Assembly: GCA_947167565.1 (NCBI GenBank) | Contig: CAMVIN010000012.1 | Coordinates: forward strand, 1 to 32,980 | DNA from: an uncultured Clostridia bacterium | Lineage (GTDB): Bacteria; Bacillota; Clostridia; Lachnospirales; Lachnospiraceae | DNA: 32,980 nucleotides | Direction: 5' to 3' | Position numbers and translations under genes: made by a program | Shown here: positions 16,249-24,430 of the stretch, piece by piece | Position numbering within the stretch: position 1 is the stretch's first letter | Layout of the letters: each line of letters opens with the position of its first letter | The notes under the pieces: generated by a model | What the model saw: only the letters and a program-made list of their open reading frames with translations | Told to the model about the DNA's origin: nothing | Databases searched by the model: none

Positions 16249-17535
16249 TTAATTGTTGTTTTCTAACACATAAATTCCTCGCTGAATCTTGTTCTGCAAA
16301 ATTCGGCGGACGGATGTGTTAATTACTTTTTCATCTATTTGGCCGGATTGTACGGCTGCGAGCAATCCCTCATAGGCCGCACGAAAATCAGCCGGCTCAA
16401 CGAGCATGTCACAGCCCGCCTTAACTGCCTTAATCGCCAGTTCTTCCTGCTTATAGTTCTGTGTGAGCACAGGCAGATTCAAATCCGATGTCAAAATCAC
16501 GCCCTCAAAATCCAGTTCCTGCCGCAGAATACTTGTCACAATATCACTGGACATGAATGCCGGTAATTTCTCATCAACGGTAATCTTTGGTACAGCGACA
16601 TTGCTCATCATAATACAGTCTGTCCCCGCCTTGATTCCTGCTGAATACATCTTGAAATTCTCGCTCCTCAGTGTCATCAGGCTGTCGTTATTCTTCAGAA
16701 TCTCATTGGTGTAATCTCCGGGCACGTTGCCGATTCCCGGAAAATATTTCAGTGAAGTCGCAAGAGCATGGTCTCTCATCCCCTCCACATAACTGCTGAC
16801 CGCCTTAGATACACGGGATGCGTCAGCCGAAAAACATCGCCGCTTATAGCCTGTATTCCGCGAAGAAGCGATATCCGCCACCGGACCGAGATTCATGTTG
16901 ATGCCCCAGGTTCTCAATTCTTCCGCAATCCGGCTCGCTGTCTGGTAAATCTGATCCTCAGTCATAGAGTCACCGATATCTGCAGCCATCATGTAACCCG
17001 CAACATTCAAGTCTTCAACTTTGCCGGAAAACGAATGCTCACCGCCACCTTCTTCCTCAACGGCGATATAGAGCGCACTTCCGGAAACACTATCCTGTAA
17101 ATCCTGAATCATCTGCTTTGCCTGATCAGCACTGTCTACATTGTCCTCTGTCAGTATAATACCTCCGACAGGATACGTGGCAAGCCAGTTCTTTGCCTCC
17201 TCAGACACCTCAGTAATCCTGCCCTTTCCGGCTTTCTTACCTTCTGTCTGCGACAAGTCAAGGGCAGACATATTCACCAAAAACATCTGTGCGATCTTCT
17301 CTTCCCTTGTCATGCTCTGAACAATGTCCTCTGCCCTGGAAAATGCCTCCGTGTCCGACATCTGCAACTGCTTCAGCGCAATGCTGTCTCCTGAAACACC
17401 ACCCATAGAAACACTTCCCTGATCGTCCGTGCCCTTTGGTGCCTCCCCCGGACTACCGCCGGCTTTCCTCGGACCACACGCATAAAGCATAAGTCCTATC
17501 ACCATAATAACGGCTACTATCAAAAAACGTCTCAT
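16249..17535 (-). CDS. GH3/NagZ-like lipoprotein with degenerate active site
   Basis: This is a 428-residue protein. Its lipoprotein signal (LYAC, Cys20) is followed by a Gly/Ser linker. The fold matches beta-N-acetylglucosaminidase NagZ of family GH3: MTREEKIAQMFLV, YPVGGIILTEDN, GINMNLGPVADI, EGMRDHALATSLKYFPG, GVILTSDLNLPVL. Key residues differ from active NagZ. KHFPGHG reads KYFPGIG (263-269). The Asp-x-His acid/base loop (DSH) reads DYT. The nucleophile Asp of the (S/T)D(D/S/A)L motif aligns with S350 in LTSDLNL. The substrate motif DxEGGR reads VEEEGGGEH. It is therefore probably a non-catalytic sugar-binding or scaffolding protein, unless the shifted D351 can substitute. It sits upstream of purF. 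Confidence 0.85.
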   Translation of the reverse strand: MRRFLIVAVIMVIGLMLYACGPRKAGGSPGEAPKGTDDQGSVSMGGVSGDSIALKQLQMSDTEAFSRAEDIVQSMTREEKIAQMFLVNMSALDLSQTEGKKAGKGRITEVSEEAKNWLATYPVGGIILTEDNVDSADQAKQMIQDLQDSVSGSALYIAVEEEGGGEHSFSGKVEDLNVAGYMMAADIGDSMTEDQIYQTASRIAEELRTWGINMNLGPVADIASSRNTGYKRRCFSADASRVSKAVSSYVEGMRDHALATSLKYFPGIGNVPGDYTNEILKNNDSLMTLRSENFKMYSAGIKAGTDCIMMSNVAVPKITVDEKLPAFMSSDIVTSILRQELDFEGVILTSDLNLPVLTQNYKQEELAIKAVKAGCDMLVEPADFRAAYEGLLAAVQSGQIDEKVINTSVRRILQNKIQRGIYVLENNN

Positions 17536-17582
17536 ATACTTTTGTACCTTTCCTGATATGGTCTTTCTTTTGAGTATTTACT

Positions 17583-17611
17583 ATTATACTATATTATCCG
17601 TCTACATACAA
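17583..17611 (-). promoter_or_regulatory. Promoter of the GH3-like gene and purF
   Basis: On the minus strand there is a consensus TATAAT (17588-17583) with TTGTAT 17 bp upstream (17611-17606). The -35 is weak. The start codon is about 48 bp downstream. Confidence 0.55.
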
Positions 17612-17697
17612 ACAAAATATTTTTTATTTTTGACTGTAACACATCGAACTTAATCCGCATATGATGACAGTGTAATTGAACAATAGGAGGCAAAATT

Positions 17698-17940
17698 ATG
17701 AGCGATTTATCAGCAACACAGTGTGGGGGTGGCTGCGGAGAGGGCGGCTTCGGAGGAAACAATAGCTGCTCCTGTCTGATTATCATTCTTCTTCTGCTCA
17801 GCTGCTGCGGCGGCAACGGAGGTTTTGGTAATGGCGGATGCGGCGGCTTCGGAGACAATAGCTGCATCTGGATTATTCTTATCCTTCTCTGCTGCGGAAA
17901 CAACGGCGGCTTCGGCAATGGCTGCGGCTGCGGATTCTAA
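17698..17940 (+). CDS. Gly/Cys-rich hydrophobic mini-protein with internal repeat
   Basis: This is an 80-residue protein. The ATG at 17698 is 7 nt after AGGAGG. A short polar N-terminus is followed by two copies of one unit: NSC, a hydrophobic stretch (LIIILLLLS or IIWILILL-like), Cys-Cys-Gly, then a GGFGNG tract ending in CGxGF. About 13 Cys and more than 25 Gly are present. Similar Clostridial proteins carry the misleading database label 'chorion class high-cysteine protein'. Function is unknown. The composition suggests a membrane-associated or cross-linked envelope or spore-coat peptide (inference). It has a strong terminator and stands alone. A CATATGAT element at 17658-17665 resembles sporulation sigma-E/K -10 sites, but no matching -35 is evident. 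Confidence 0.8.
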   Translation: MSDLSATQCGGGCGEGGFGGNNSCSCLIIILLLLSCCGGNGGFGNGGCGGFGDNSCIWIILILLCCGNNGGFGNGCGCGF

Positions 17941-17950
17941 TTCTTCCGCT

Positions 17951-17989
17951 AAAAATCCCTCTGCGACATCACTCGCAGAGGGATTTTTT
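17951..17989. terminator. Strong bidirectional terminator
   Basis: A 16-bp perfect stem (17951-17966 with 17973-17988) has a 6-nt loop. A5 and T6 flanks allow it to serve both the Gly/Cys-rich gene and the convergent small gene ending at 18010. Confidence 0.93.
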
Positions 17990-18009
17990 GATACACAGCA
18001 ATAAGAAAC

Positions 18010-18168
18010 TCAATCGAATGGCTCCTCCGCATACATTCGTTCCTGCTCATCAAAAAATTTGTCTTTTTCTTCTTTGGCAAGACATTGGTAGCACTCCAAA
18101 TCAACCTCATAAACGGAAGTGTTGTCCACAACGAGATAGCCCCCCGGCACCTTCTGGTACTGTTTCAC
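18010..18168 (-). CDS. Small hypothetical protein downstream of aroC
   Basis: This is a 52-residue protein. I chose the GTG at 18168 because AGGAGA lies 7 nt upstream. The in-frame ATG at 18204 has no ribosome binding site, and using it would make that site part of the coding sequence. The sequence begins MKQYQKVPGGYLVVDNTSVY, has a Cys-x-x-Cys pair (ECYQC) near residue 30 and an acidic Lys/Glu C-terminus. No family is recognised. The CxxC pair alone does not establish metal binding. It starts 60 bp after the aroC stop and ends at a strong terminator, so it probably forms the end of the aroC transcript. Confidence 0.65.
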   Translation of the reverse strand: MKQYQKVPGGYLVVDNTSVYEVDLECYQCLAKEEKDKFFDEQERMYAEEPFD

Positions 18169-18227
18169 ATTCTGTCTCCTTTTCCAGTTGCTATAATTTA
18201 TCATATGACAAAATGCGAGTCTATGTT

Positions 18228-19334
18228 TTATTTTCTTCCATAATAGTTCATAATTTTATCCATCCTTGAGGTCATCCCCAAAAACAGTTCATCCACAAGG
18301 GCCAGCGCTGTCATCGCCTCGACAACAACAACTGCCCGCGGCATAATCACAGGGTCGTGCCGCCCCTTGATCTGAACACAGGTTTCCTCCCCCTGACGGG
18401 TGACTGTCTTCTGACTCTGAAAAATAGAAGGCGTAGGCTTGATTGCCGCCCGAAGCACAATGTCGTCACCATCGCTGATTCCTCCCAGAATTCCTCCGGC
18501 AAAATTGGTACGCTTTTTTACACAGCCACTTTCATTTATGTAAAACTCGTCGTTATTCTGAGAACCTGTCATTCCTGCAACAGCAAATCCGGCGCCGATT
18601 TCTACTCCTTTGACAGCACCTATGGAAACAATATTCCTTGCCAGAACAGCATCCAGTTTGTCAAAAACCGGCTCCCCTATCCCGGCAGGCATGCCGCTGA
18701 CAATGCACTCAATCATTCCCCCGACAGAATCCATCTCTTTCATTTTCTGTGTGAGATATTCCTCTGTCTTTGCCGAAATCTCCAAATCAGGCATACGAAG
18801 CGGACTTTTCTCAATGTTTTCCCGTGCCGAAAAGTCCGGTCTGCAGGAAAATTCCCCAATCTGTTTTGTGTAGGCAGTTATTGTGACACCCAGTTTTTCC
18901 AGAATCTTTATGGCAATTGCACCGGCAGCCACGCGCCCGATTGTCTCCCTTCCTGACGATCGCCCGCCTCCCCGGTAATCGCGAAATCCATATTTGGCAT
19001 CAAACGTATAATCTGCATGTCCCGGTCGATAATAGCCGGCAATTTCTGAGTAATCTGCCGATTTCTGCGAAGTATTCATCACAACCATGGAAATGGGGGT
19101 TCCTGTCGTCTTCCCCTCGAAAATGCCGGACAATATCTGAACCTCATCTCCTTCTTTCCGTGGCGTAGAATATTTTGTCTGCCCCGGTTTTCTTCGGTCA
19201 AGATATTTCTGAATATCCTCTTCTGTCAGTTCCAGTCCTGCCGGACAACCATCCACTACTACTCCGATTCCTTTTCCATGGGATTCCCCCCAAGTGGATA
19301 CCCGAAACACTTCACCTGCTATCGAACCAGCCAT
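18228..19334 (-). CDS. aroC: Chorismate synthase
   Basis: This is a 368-residue protein. I chose the ATG at 19334 (MAGSIAGEVFRVSTWGESHG) because GGAAG precedes it and the family starts here; the frame is open 15 codons further. It catalyses the last step of the shikimate pathway, EPSP to chorismate, with reduced FMN. All three family signatures are present: WGESHGKGIG near the N-terminus, YRGGGRSSGRETIGR in the middle, and RHDPVIMPRAVVVVEAM near the C-terminus. The length is typical. It diverges from the CheX-type gene. Confidence 0.96.
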   Translation of the reverse strand: MAGSIAGEVFRVSTWGESHGKGIGVVVDGCPAGLELTEEDIQKYLDRRKPGQTKYSTPRKEGDEVQILSGIFEGKTTGTPISMVVMNTSQKSADYSEIAGYYRPGHADYTFDAKYGFRDYRGGGRSSGRETIGRVAAGAIAIKILEKLGVTITAYTKQIGEFSCRPDFSARENIEKSPLRMPDLEISAKTEEYLTQKMKEMDSVGGMIECIVSGMPAGIGEPVFDKLDAVLARNIVSIGAVKGVEIGAGFAVAGMTGSQNNDEFYINESGCVKKRTNFAGGILGGISDGDDIVLRAAIKPTPSIFQSQKTVTRQGEETCVQIKGRHDPVIMPRAVVVVEAMTALALVDELFLGMTSRMDKIMNYYGRK

Positions 19335-19402
19335 TCTTGCACTTCCTTTCCAAATACTGTCCGTCACTTTCTCAGACAATGTCTTAAAAAATCATTTTTT
19401 GC

Positions 19403-19431
19403 TTTTCATTTTCCTCGTTCTATTGTATAAT
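19403..19431 (+). promoter_or_regulatory. Promoter of the CheX-type/CheY-type operon
   Basis: A consensus TATAAT (19426-19431) has TTTTCA (19403-19408) 17 bp upstream. The -35 is weak. The start codon is 30 bp downstream of the -10. Confidence 0.55.
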
Positions 19432-19461
19432 AAAAATAATAGAATTGAAAGGAGATTTTTC

Positions 19462-20334
19462 ATGTTTAGTCAGTTTTTTGGAACATATTTGAAAAAATCC
19501 GGGAAAATTACCGCTGAACAATTATCTGCCTGCATGGATTATATCCGGACGAACCGCGTGCAGTTAGGACTTATTGCAGAAAAAGAGGGATTACTGACAC
19601 GCCAGCAGGCTACGGAATTAAATTATATGCAGATGCATTCTGATACAAAGTTTGGTGTTCTTGCCATTGAGAAGGGATACCTGACCGAGGCTGATGTCAA
19701 TTATCTCTTGGACAAGCAGGACACACCTTTTTTCATCTTTGTTCAGGCACTGGAAGTCAATGAGGTTATGACCAAGGAAGAGATTGACGAAGCTCTCGAC
19801 AACTTCCAGAAAGACAACAATTACTCGGATGAAGTGTTCGAAGCACTTAAATATGAAGATATTGACGGTTTTCTTCCGGCCTTTGTTCAGGCAGAGGATT
19901 CCCGTTACAGGGATTTCATCGGACTTGCCCTGCGCAATATTGTGCGCTTTGTCAGTTCCTATGTTCATATTGAGAGCGGCGAATTTGTCTCTTCGATTAC
20001 AGCCAAGTACATTGCCTGCCAGCACACAGTAGGTGATCATGATGGATTTCTCGGGTTCTGTTGTGATACCGATGACATTCTCGCCATCGCCGACGGATAC
20101 GCCAAAGAAGAGTTTGATGCGGTAGACGAGGATGCTCTTGACGCTGTAGCTGAATTTACCAACTGCGTCAACGGTCTCCATGCTGTAGAATTGAGTTACA
20201 ATGACATCAACATCGATATGCTTCCACCGGAGTTATTATTTGATGAAACAATCGAAGATTCAGAACAGTTTTATGCACTTCCGGTCTTCATCGAAAATAA
20301 AAAATCTACTTTAATTGTAAAGATTGGAAATTAG
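19462..20334 (+). CDS. CheX-type chemotaxis phosphatase with MshEN-like N-terminal repeats
   Basis: This is a 290-residue protein. The ATG at 19462 follows AAAGGAG. Residues of about 155-290 match the CheC/CheX/FliY phosphatase fold, with the catalytic pair E231 and N234 in the EFTNCVNG helix (family rule ExxN). These enzymes remove phosphate from CheY. Residues of about 15-115 hold two or three helical repeats: QLGLIAEKEGLLTRQQATEL, KFGVLAIEKGYLTEADVNYLL, then TKEEIDEALDNF. They resemble the MshEN/GspE-N fold, some members of which bind c-di-GMP. Whether these do cannot be told, since the expected RLG motifs read QLG and KFG. The next gene, 12 bp later, is a CheY-type receiver and is the obvious substrate. 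Confidence 0.85.
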   Translation: MFSQFFGTYLKKSGKITAEQLSACMDYIRTNRVQLGLIAEKEGLLTRQQATELNYMQMHSDTKFGVLAIEKGYLTEADVNYLLDKQDTPFFIFVQALEVNEVMTKEEIDEALDNFQKDNNYSDEVFEALKYEDIDGFLPAFVQAEDSRYRDFIGLALRNIVRFVSSYVHIESGEFVSSITAKYIACQHTVGDHDGFLGFCCDTDDILAIADGYAKEEFDAVDEDALDAVAEFTNCVNGLHAVELSYNDINIDMLPPELLFDETIEDSEQFYALPVFIENKKSTLIVKIGN

Positions 20335-20346
20335 GAGGCAGGCTAT

Positions 20347-20715
20347 ATGGCAAAAATTTTAATTATTGATGACTCTCGAACCTCCCGCCGTATTCTGAGC
20401 AATATTTTATCGCAGGCCGGTCACGAAATTATCGGCGAGGCGCAGAACGGTCAGGTTGGTTACGAAAAATATAATGAGCTAAAACCGGATATCGTGACTT
20501 TGGATATCACTATGCCGGTTCTGGACGGACTCGGGGCACTCAAGAAAATTATGGCAGACGATCCGAACGCTGTTGTTGTTATGGTTACGGCAGCCGGACA
20601 GAAAGATAAGATGGTCGAAGCGATTAAGCTGGGAGCTACAGAATTTATCCAAAAACCATTTCAGCCTTCACAGATATTATCCATTATTTCAAGTGTTGCA
20701 AGTGTTGATATGTAA
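20347..20715 (+). CDS. CheY-type single-domain response regulator
   Basis: This is a 122-residue protein. The ATG at 20347 follows AGGAGG. A complete receiver domain is present with no output domain: acidic pair D8/D9, phospho-acceptor D53 (VTLDITMP), T81 (VMVTAAG) and K103 (IQKPF). The KPFQPSQI C-terminus is CheY-like. It is co-transcribed with the CheX-type gene 12 bp upstream, pointing to a matched receiver and phosphatase. Its target could be the flagellar switch or another partner. The main chemotaxis operon is not in the window. Confidence 0.92.
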   Translation: MAKILIIDDSRTSRRILSNILSQAGHEIIGEAQNGQVGYEKYNELKPDIVTLDITMPVLDGLGALKKIMADDPNAVVVMVTAAGQKDKMVEAIKLGATEFIQKPFQPSQILSIISSVASVDM

Positions 20716-20716
20716 T

Positions 20717-20747
20717 AAGCGCGCGGTTTCAGCCGCGCGCTTGTTTT
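20717..20747. terminator. GC-rich terminator, overlapping the end of the convergent gene
   Basis: A 10-bp stem (AAGCGCGCGG 20717-20726 with CCGCGCGCTT 20733-20742) has a 6-nt loop and is followed by GTTTTG. Its right arm lies inside the last codons of the minus-strand membrane-protein gene ending at 20729. Confidence 0.85.
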
Positions 20748-21496
20748 GTCAACCATTTATGAATCAAAAAGCCTCCTGCCAATGCTGTCACAATAAAAAT
20801 ACTGTGAAGAATGACGGTTCCCGCAACTTCACTTGTCACATACTGTCTGACCAGCGCATTGGTAACAGAGAGGAAACACTGAACAAGAAATACAATCAGC
20901 AGACTTTTAGCTGCATTCAAATATCTTCCAACCACATAACCGAGCGCCATGTAGATTACAATAAGATAAATGCTCTTGAGTGAATCTAACATAACCGCTA
21001 ATGGGCGGATTTCTGAAATTGACAGTGCCAGCTCATCGGAACCGACAAATGAACCTGTATTAATTCGCGCCGCATAGTACATGCTGCTCACATAAGGTAC
21101 AAGAATATTCCATATTACATTCCCCATTCCGAAGCCAATACCCATGGCCGCAGAGCGAATCAACGATTTTTTCTCTTGATTTACTTTGCCGACGCCCCAG
21201 CAGAGGCACAGAGCAATCAGCATACTATACACAACCGGCAGAATAACAAGCATTGTCACCCGGTTTGCCAAAAGTACATTCTGTAGCCAATCATACTTCT
21301 GAACCAGTACAACCACAAGTTCATAAACGAGAGTCTGAATTCCAAATGCAATGAGACCATATCCAAACGAATTAAGAATTCCTGTCCTCTCTTTATTGGT
21401 ATAATGATAGAGCAGCGCACAGCCACCCAAGGCAACAATCAATGGTATAATCGGTGCCAACAGCATACTGACCATCTGACCATTTGTAATAAACAT
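20729..21496 (-). CDS. Polytopic membrane protein (weakly YhfC-like)
   Basis: This is a 255-residue protein with about seven hydrophobic segments, starting 2 bp after the hom stop. GAGGG overlapping the hom stop serves as ribosome binding site. The general layout and the stretch SAAMGIGFGMGNVIWN resemble the YhfC intramembrane-protease family. However, the Gly-His-Gly-Gly-x-Glu motif expected there reads GFGMGN, so the catalytic assignment is not supported. Alternatives are any small multi-pass membrane family. It is the last gene of the prfB-cheW-hom transcript. Confidence 0.7.
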   Translation of the reverse strand: MFITNGQMVSMLLAPIIPLIVALGGCALLYHYTNKERTGILNSFGYGLIAFGIQTLVYELVVVLVQKYDWLQNVLLANRVTMLVILPVVYSMLIALCLCWGVGKVNQEKKSLIRSAAMGIGFGMGNVIWNILVPYVSSMYYAARINTGSFVGSDELALSISEIRPLAVMLDSLKSIYLIVIYMALGYVVGRYLNAAKSLLIVFLVQCFLSVTNALVRQYVTSEVAGTVILHSIFIVTALAGGFLIHKWLTKQARG

Positions 21497-21498
21497 AA

Positions 21499-22710
21499 TT
21501 ATCCCTCGAATCCAACACGAATTCTTGTCTTGAAGGTATTAAAATCGGAAATCGCTTCATCAAATTGCTTCTCTGTCATCTTCGGCGTAACGAAGCCAAA
21601 TTCTCCCTCGACACCGCCGTCAATTACTGCGATATCATCAAAATCCGCCATCGCCTTTTCTTTTTCCTCTGCGCCAATACGCACAAAGAAACGATTCTCC
21701 ATTTCATCCATTGGAGACACCTCTAATTTTTCTACCTCCCATTTCACTTTAACATGCTCCGCACTGTGTTTTACGGCATCAACAACGTCGGATACCACCG
21801 CACTTGCTGTCGCCTCTTTGCCGGCGCCCTTTCCATAAAACATAACATCTCCAAGCATATTCCCGGTCACGCTGATGGCATTAAACACATCATCTACACT
21901 GTAGAGCGGGTTGTCGCTTTTAATCATCTGTGGCGCAACCATGGCGTAGAGTTTACCACCAATTTTCTTGCTGGAACCAAAAATTTTGATGACTGCTCCC
22001 ATTGCTTTGGCGTATTTGAAGTCCTCTGCGGTAATCTTTGTAATTCCCTCGGTATAAATGTCTTCATAATCCACCTGCTGTCCATATGCCAGTGAAGTGA
22101 GGATAGCAATTTTACGGCAGGCATCATACCCCTCAACATCTGCAGTCGGATCCTTCTCCGCATAGCCGAGTTCCTGTGCCTCCTTGAGAACCACATCAAA
22201 GTCAGAACCTTCCTTGGCCATCTTTGTCAGGATATAGTTCGTTGTTCCATTGAGAATACCGTTAATCTGCTCTATTTTATCCGCAGTCAGGCACACATTC
22301 AAAGGACGGATAATCGGAATACCGCCTCCGACACTTGCCTCGAAGAAAAAGTTGATGTTTTTCTCTTCAGCAATATGTATCAATTCTGCCCCATGTGCCG
22401 CCACAAGTTCTTTGTTCGATGTACATACACTCTTGCCTGCAAGAAGCGCATTTTTCACAAATTCATAAGCCGGCTTTGTTCCTCCCATTGTCTCAACAAC
22501 AACAGAGACCTCCGGATCTTCAAGAATTATAGAATAATCATGAACAACTTTGCTCTGAATCGGATCCTCCGGAAAATCTCTCAGATCCAGAACGTATTTC
22601 ACTTCTATCTCTTCTCCGGCACGCCCCGCAATGAGCTTGGCGTTCGTATTCAAAACTTTGACCACTCCGGAACCCACTGTTCCATATCCTAACACTGCTA
22701 TCTTTACCAT
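21499..22710 (-). CDS. hom: Homoserine dehydrogenase
   Basis: This is a 403-residue protein. I chose the ATG at 22710 because AAGGAGG lies 9 nt upstream. The frame could begin at a GTG (22737) overlapping the cheW stop, but that would place the ribosome binding site inside the gene. It reduces aspartate semialdehyde to homoserine in the Thr/Met branch. Motifs: nucleotide-binding VLGYGTVGSG, catalytic-domain SVGGGIPIIRPL and NGILNGTTNYILTKM, then DVEGYDACRKIAIL. A C-terminal region of about 70 residues (ENRFFVRIGAEEKEK) resembles a shortened ACT regulatory domain. Confidence 0.95.
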   Translation of the reverse strand: MVKIAVLGYGTVGSGVVKVLNTNAKLIAGRAGEEIEVKYVLDLRDFPEDPIQSKVVHDYSIILEDPEVSVVVETMGGTKPAYEFVKNALLAGKSVCTSNKELVAAHGAELIHIAEEKNINFFFEASVGGGIPIIRPLNVCLTADKIEQINGILNGTTNYILTKMAKEGSDFDVVLKEAQELGYAEKDPTADVEGYDACRKIAILTSLAYGQQVDYEDIYTEGITKITAEDFKYAKAMGAVIKIFGSSKKIGGKLYAMVAPQMIKSDNPLYSVDDVFNAISVTGNMLGDVMFYGKGAGKEATASAVVSDVVDAVKHSAEHVKVKWEVEKLEVSPMDEMENRFFVRIGAEEKEKAMADFDDIAVIDGGVEGEFGFVTPKMTEKQFDEAISDFNTFKTRIRVGFEG

Positions 22711-22733
22711 TTTTATGCTTCCTCCTTTTTCGG

Positions 22734-23222
22734 TCACTCTGCATCAGGCAATCGCTGTTTTTCTTCTTCTATTTTTGCAAACATGTTCCGAACCTGCTCC
22801 CAATCCTCGTCGCTGAGCAGATTATCCGGATTGATAATCAAAATAAGGTCGTTGCCGTTTTTTACAATGCAATCAAGACAGTGAATATCTCCTGTCTGCG
22901 TCAACTCCGGCATCCCCTTGATATTAGCATCTTCTGCTTTAAATATATTGGAAATTCCATCAATTCGACATGCCAACCTCTGGTTTCTCGTCAAAAAAAT
23001 AATGTATTTTGTCTCGTCTGTAATCCCGGTAGGCGGCAATGTCAAATGCTTTCGGATATCCACAACAGGAATTAAGTCACCCCTTATATTAACCAGCCCT
23101 TGCAGACACCCGGGCAAATCCTTTGCCGGCACAAGTTCCTGATACGGCTCAATCCCCTGCATATGGGCGATATCTGCCCCATATAGTTTCCCACTGAGAA
23201 AAAAAGCAACAAATTCTTTCAC
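22734..23222 (-). CDS. CheW-like coupling protein
   Basis: This is a 162-residue protein. It starts with GTG at 23222, 7 nt after a G-run (TGGGGGG). A CheW domain covers most of it: FVAFFLSGKLYGADIAHMQGI, LPGCLQGLVNIRGDLIPVVDIRKHL, TRNQRLACRIDGISNIF. CheW proteins link the CheA kinase to receptors. The C-terminal 30 residues are acidic and helical (SDEDWEQVRNMFAKIEEEK). It lies between prfB (18 bp upstream) and hom, far from any receptor gene here. It may therefore serve a non-chemotactic or auxiliary array (inference). Confidence 0.88.
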   Translation of the reverse strand: MKEFVAFFLSGKLYGADIAHMQGIEPYQELVPAKDLPGCLQGLVNIRGDLIPVVDIRKHLTLPPTGITDETKYIIFLTRNQRLACRIDGISNIFKAEDANIKGMPELTQTGDIHCLDCIVKNGNDLILIINPDNLLSDEDWEQVRNMFAKIEEEKQRLPDAE

Positions 23223-23240
23223 CCTTCAACCCCCCATTTC

Positions 23241-24345
23241 TTAACTGTTCAGCCACTTCAGGTACGCATTCATGAACATGTCGATATCGCCATCCAGAAC
23301 CGCCGCAACATTCCCCGTCTCCGTATCTGTCCGATGATCTTTGACCATCGTGTACGGCTGCATGACATAGGAACGAATCTGGCTTCCCCAGCCAATCTCT
23401 TTTACCTCACCGCGAATGTCGGACTCCTTCTCCAGATTTTCCTGTTCGCGTAAAAGTAATAGTTTTGCCTTCAACATCTGCATCGCTTTATCCTTATTCA
23501 TGTGCTGGGAGCGCTCATTCTGGCACTGCACAACAATCCCGGTCGGATAATGCGTAATTCGGATTGCCGATGAGGTTTTATTGATGTGCTGTCCACCGGC
23601 TCCACTTGAACGATACGTAGCAATGCGGATATCGTCGTCATTTACTTCAATATCAATATCTTTTTCAATGTCCGGCATGACGTCACAGGACACAAAAGAT
23701 GTCTGCCGTTTCCCTGCCGCATTAAACGGAGAAATTCGTACCAATCGGTGTACTCCATGTTCACTCTTCAGATAACCGTATACATTCTCCCCGGAAATCT
23801 CCAGCGTGACGGATTTGAGCCCGGCCTCATCACCATCCAGTGAATCCAGGACTTTCACCGAATAACCGCGCTTATCTGCCCATCGCTCATACATACGGCA
23901 CAACATACTGGCCCAGTCACAACTCTCTGTTCCTCCTGCTCCGGCGTGAAGAGTCAGGATTGCATTTTCACTGTCATGCTCTCCCTTTAACATTGTCGTA
24001 ATGCGCAAATCGTCAAAATCTTTGCGGAATTCATCAAATTCCTGCTGAACCTCCGGAATCAACGACTCATCCCCTTCCTCATTCCCCATTTCAATGAGTG
24101 TCATGATGTCGTCATACGCCTCGCTCAGATGATCTGCGCGCTCCACAATATCCTTCAGTTCTTTGTTCTCCCGCATCGCCTCGCTTGCCTTATCGGCATC
24201 GTCCCAGAAGTCCGGAGCTTCCATATTGCGCTCCAGTTCTTCAATCCTTAACTTTTTCTCTGCTAAGTTAAAGTGAATCCCTTACTTCCAGAAGCGGCTT
24301 TTCAAAACTACTCAGTTCAATTCGGATGTTATCCAATTCAACCAC
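23241..24345 (-). CDS. prfB: Peptide chain release factor 2, programmed +1 frameshift at CUU UAA C
   Basis: Two overlapping frames encode 367 residues. GTG at 24345 (8 nt after AAGGTGG) opens a 25-codon frame (start MVELDNIRIEL, end VRDSL) ending in TAA at 24270-24268. Slipping +1 at CTT (24273-24271) skips base 24270 and continues NLAEKKLRIEELERN into the main frame. This aligns exactly with other RF2 proteins (in Bacillus, RGSL then the shift). TAAGG lies just upstream as internal Shine-Dalgarno. RF2 features follow: SPF in RISPFNAAGKRQ (stop recognition) and GGQ in SSGAGGQHINKTS (peptidyl hydrolysis). The in-frame stop is UAA where UGA is the usual choice. UAA is also read by RF1, so autoregulation should be weaker. 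Confidence 0.94.
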
Positions 24346-24385
24346 TTAAATCACCACCTTGTTTTATATTATATTTAATAGTCGT

Positions 24386-24430
24386 AAGAATAGCTTTGCC
24401 ATTCTTAGATGCGCACATGAAATGTGCACA
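24386..24430 (-). other. Two tandem hairpins between secA and prfB
   Basis: Right after the secA stop the minus-strand transcript can form a 9-bp stem with one U-G pair (24422-24430 with 24410-24418). It can then form a second 9-bp stem with loop AAA and one G-U pair (24398-24406 with 24386-24394). There is no T-tract, so these are not clear terminators. They could be processing or 3'-end-stabilising structures. A TATAAT at 24373-24368 downstream could drive prfB, but no -35 is evident. Confidence 0.4.

Noticed and set aside
20729-21496. Firm assignment to YhfC intramembrane proteases
   Set aside because: Hydropathy is similar, but the His and Glu expected in the GHGG-x-E motif are missing.
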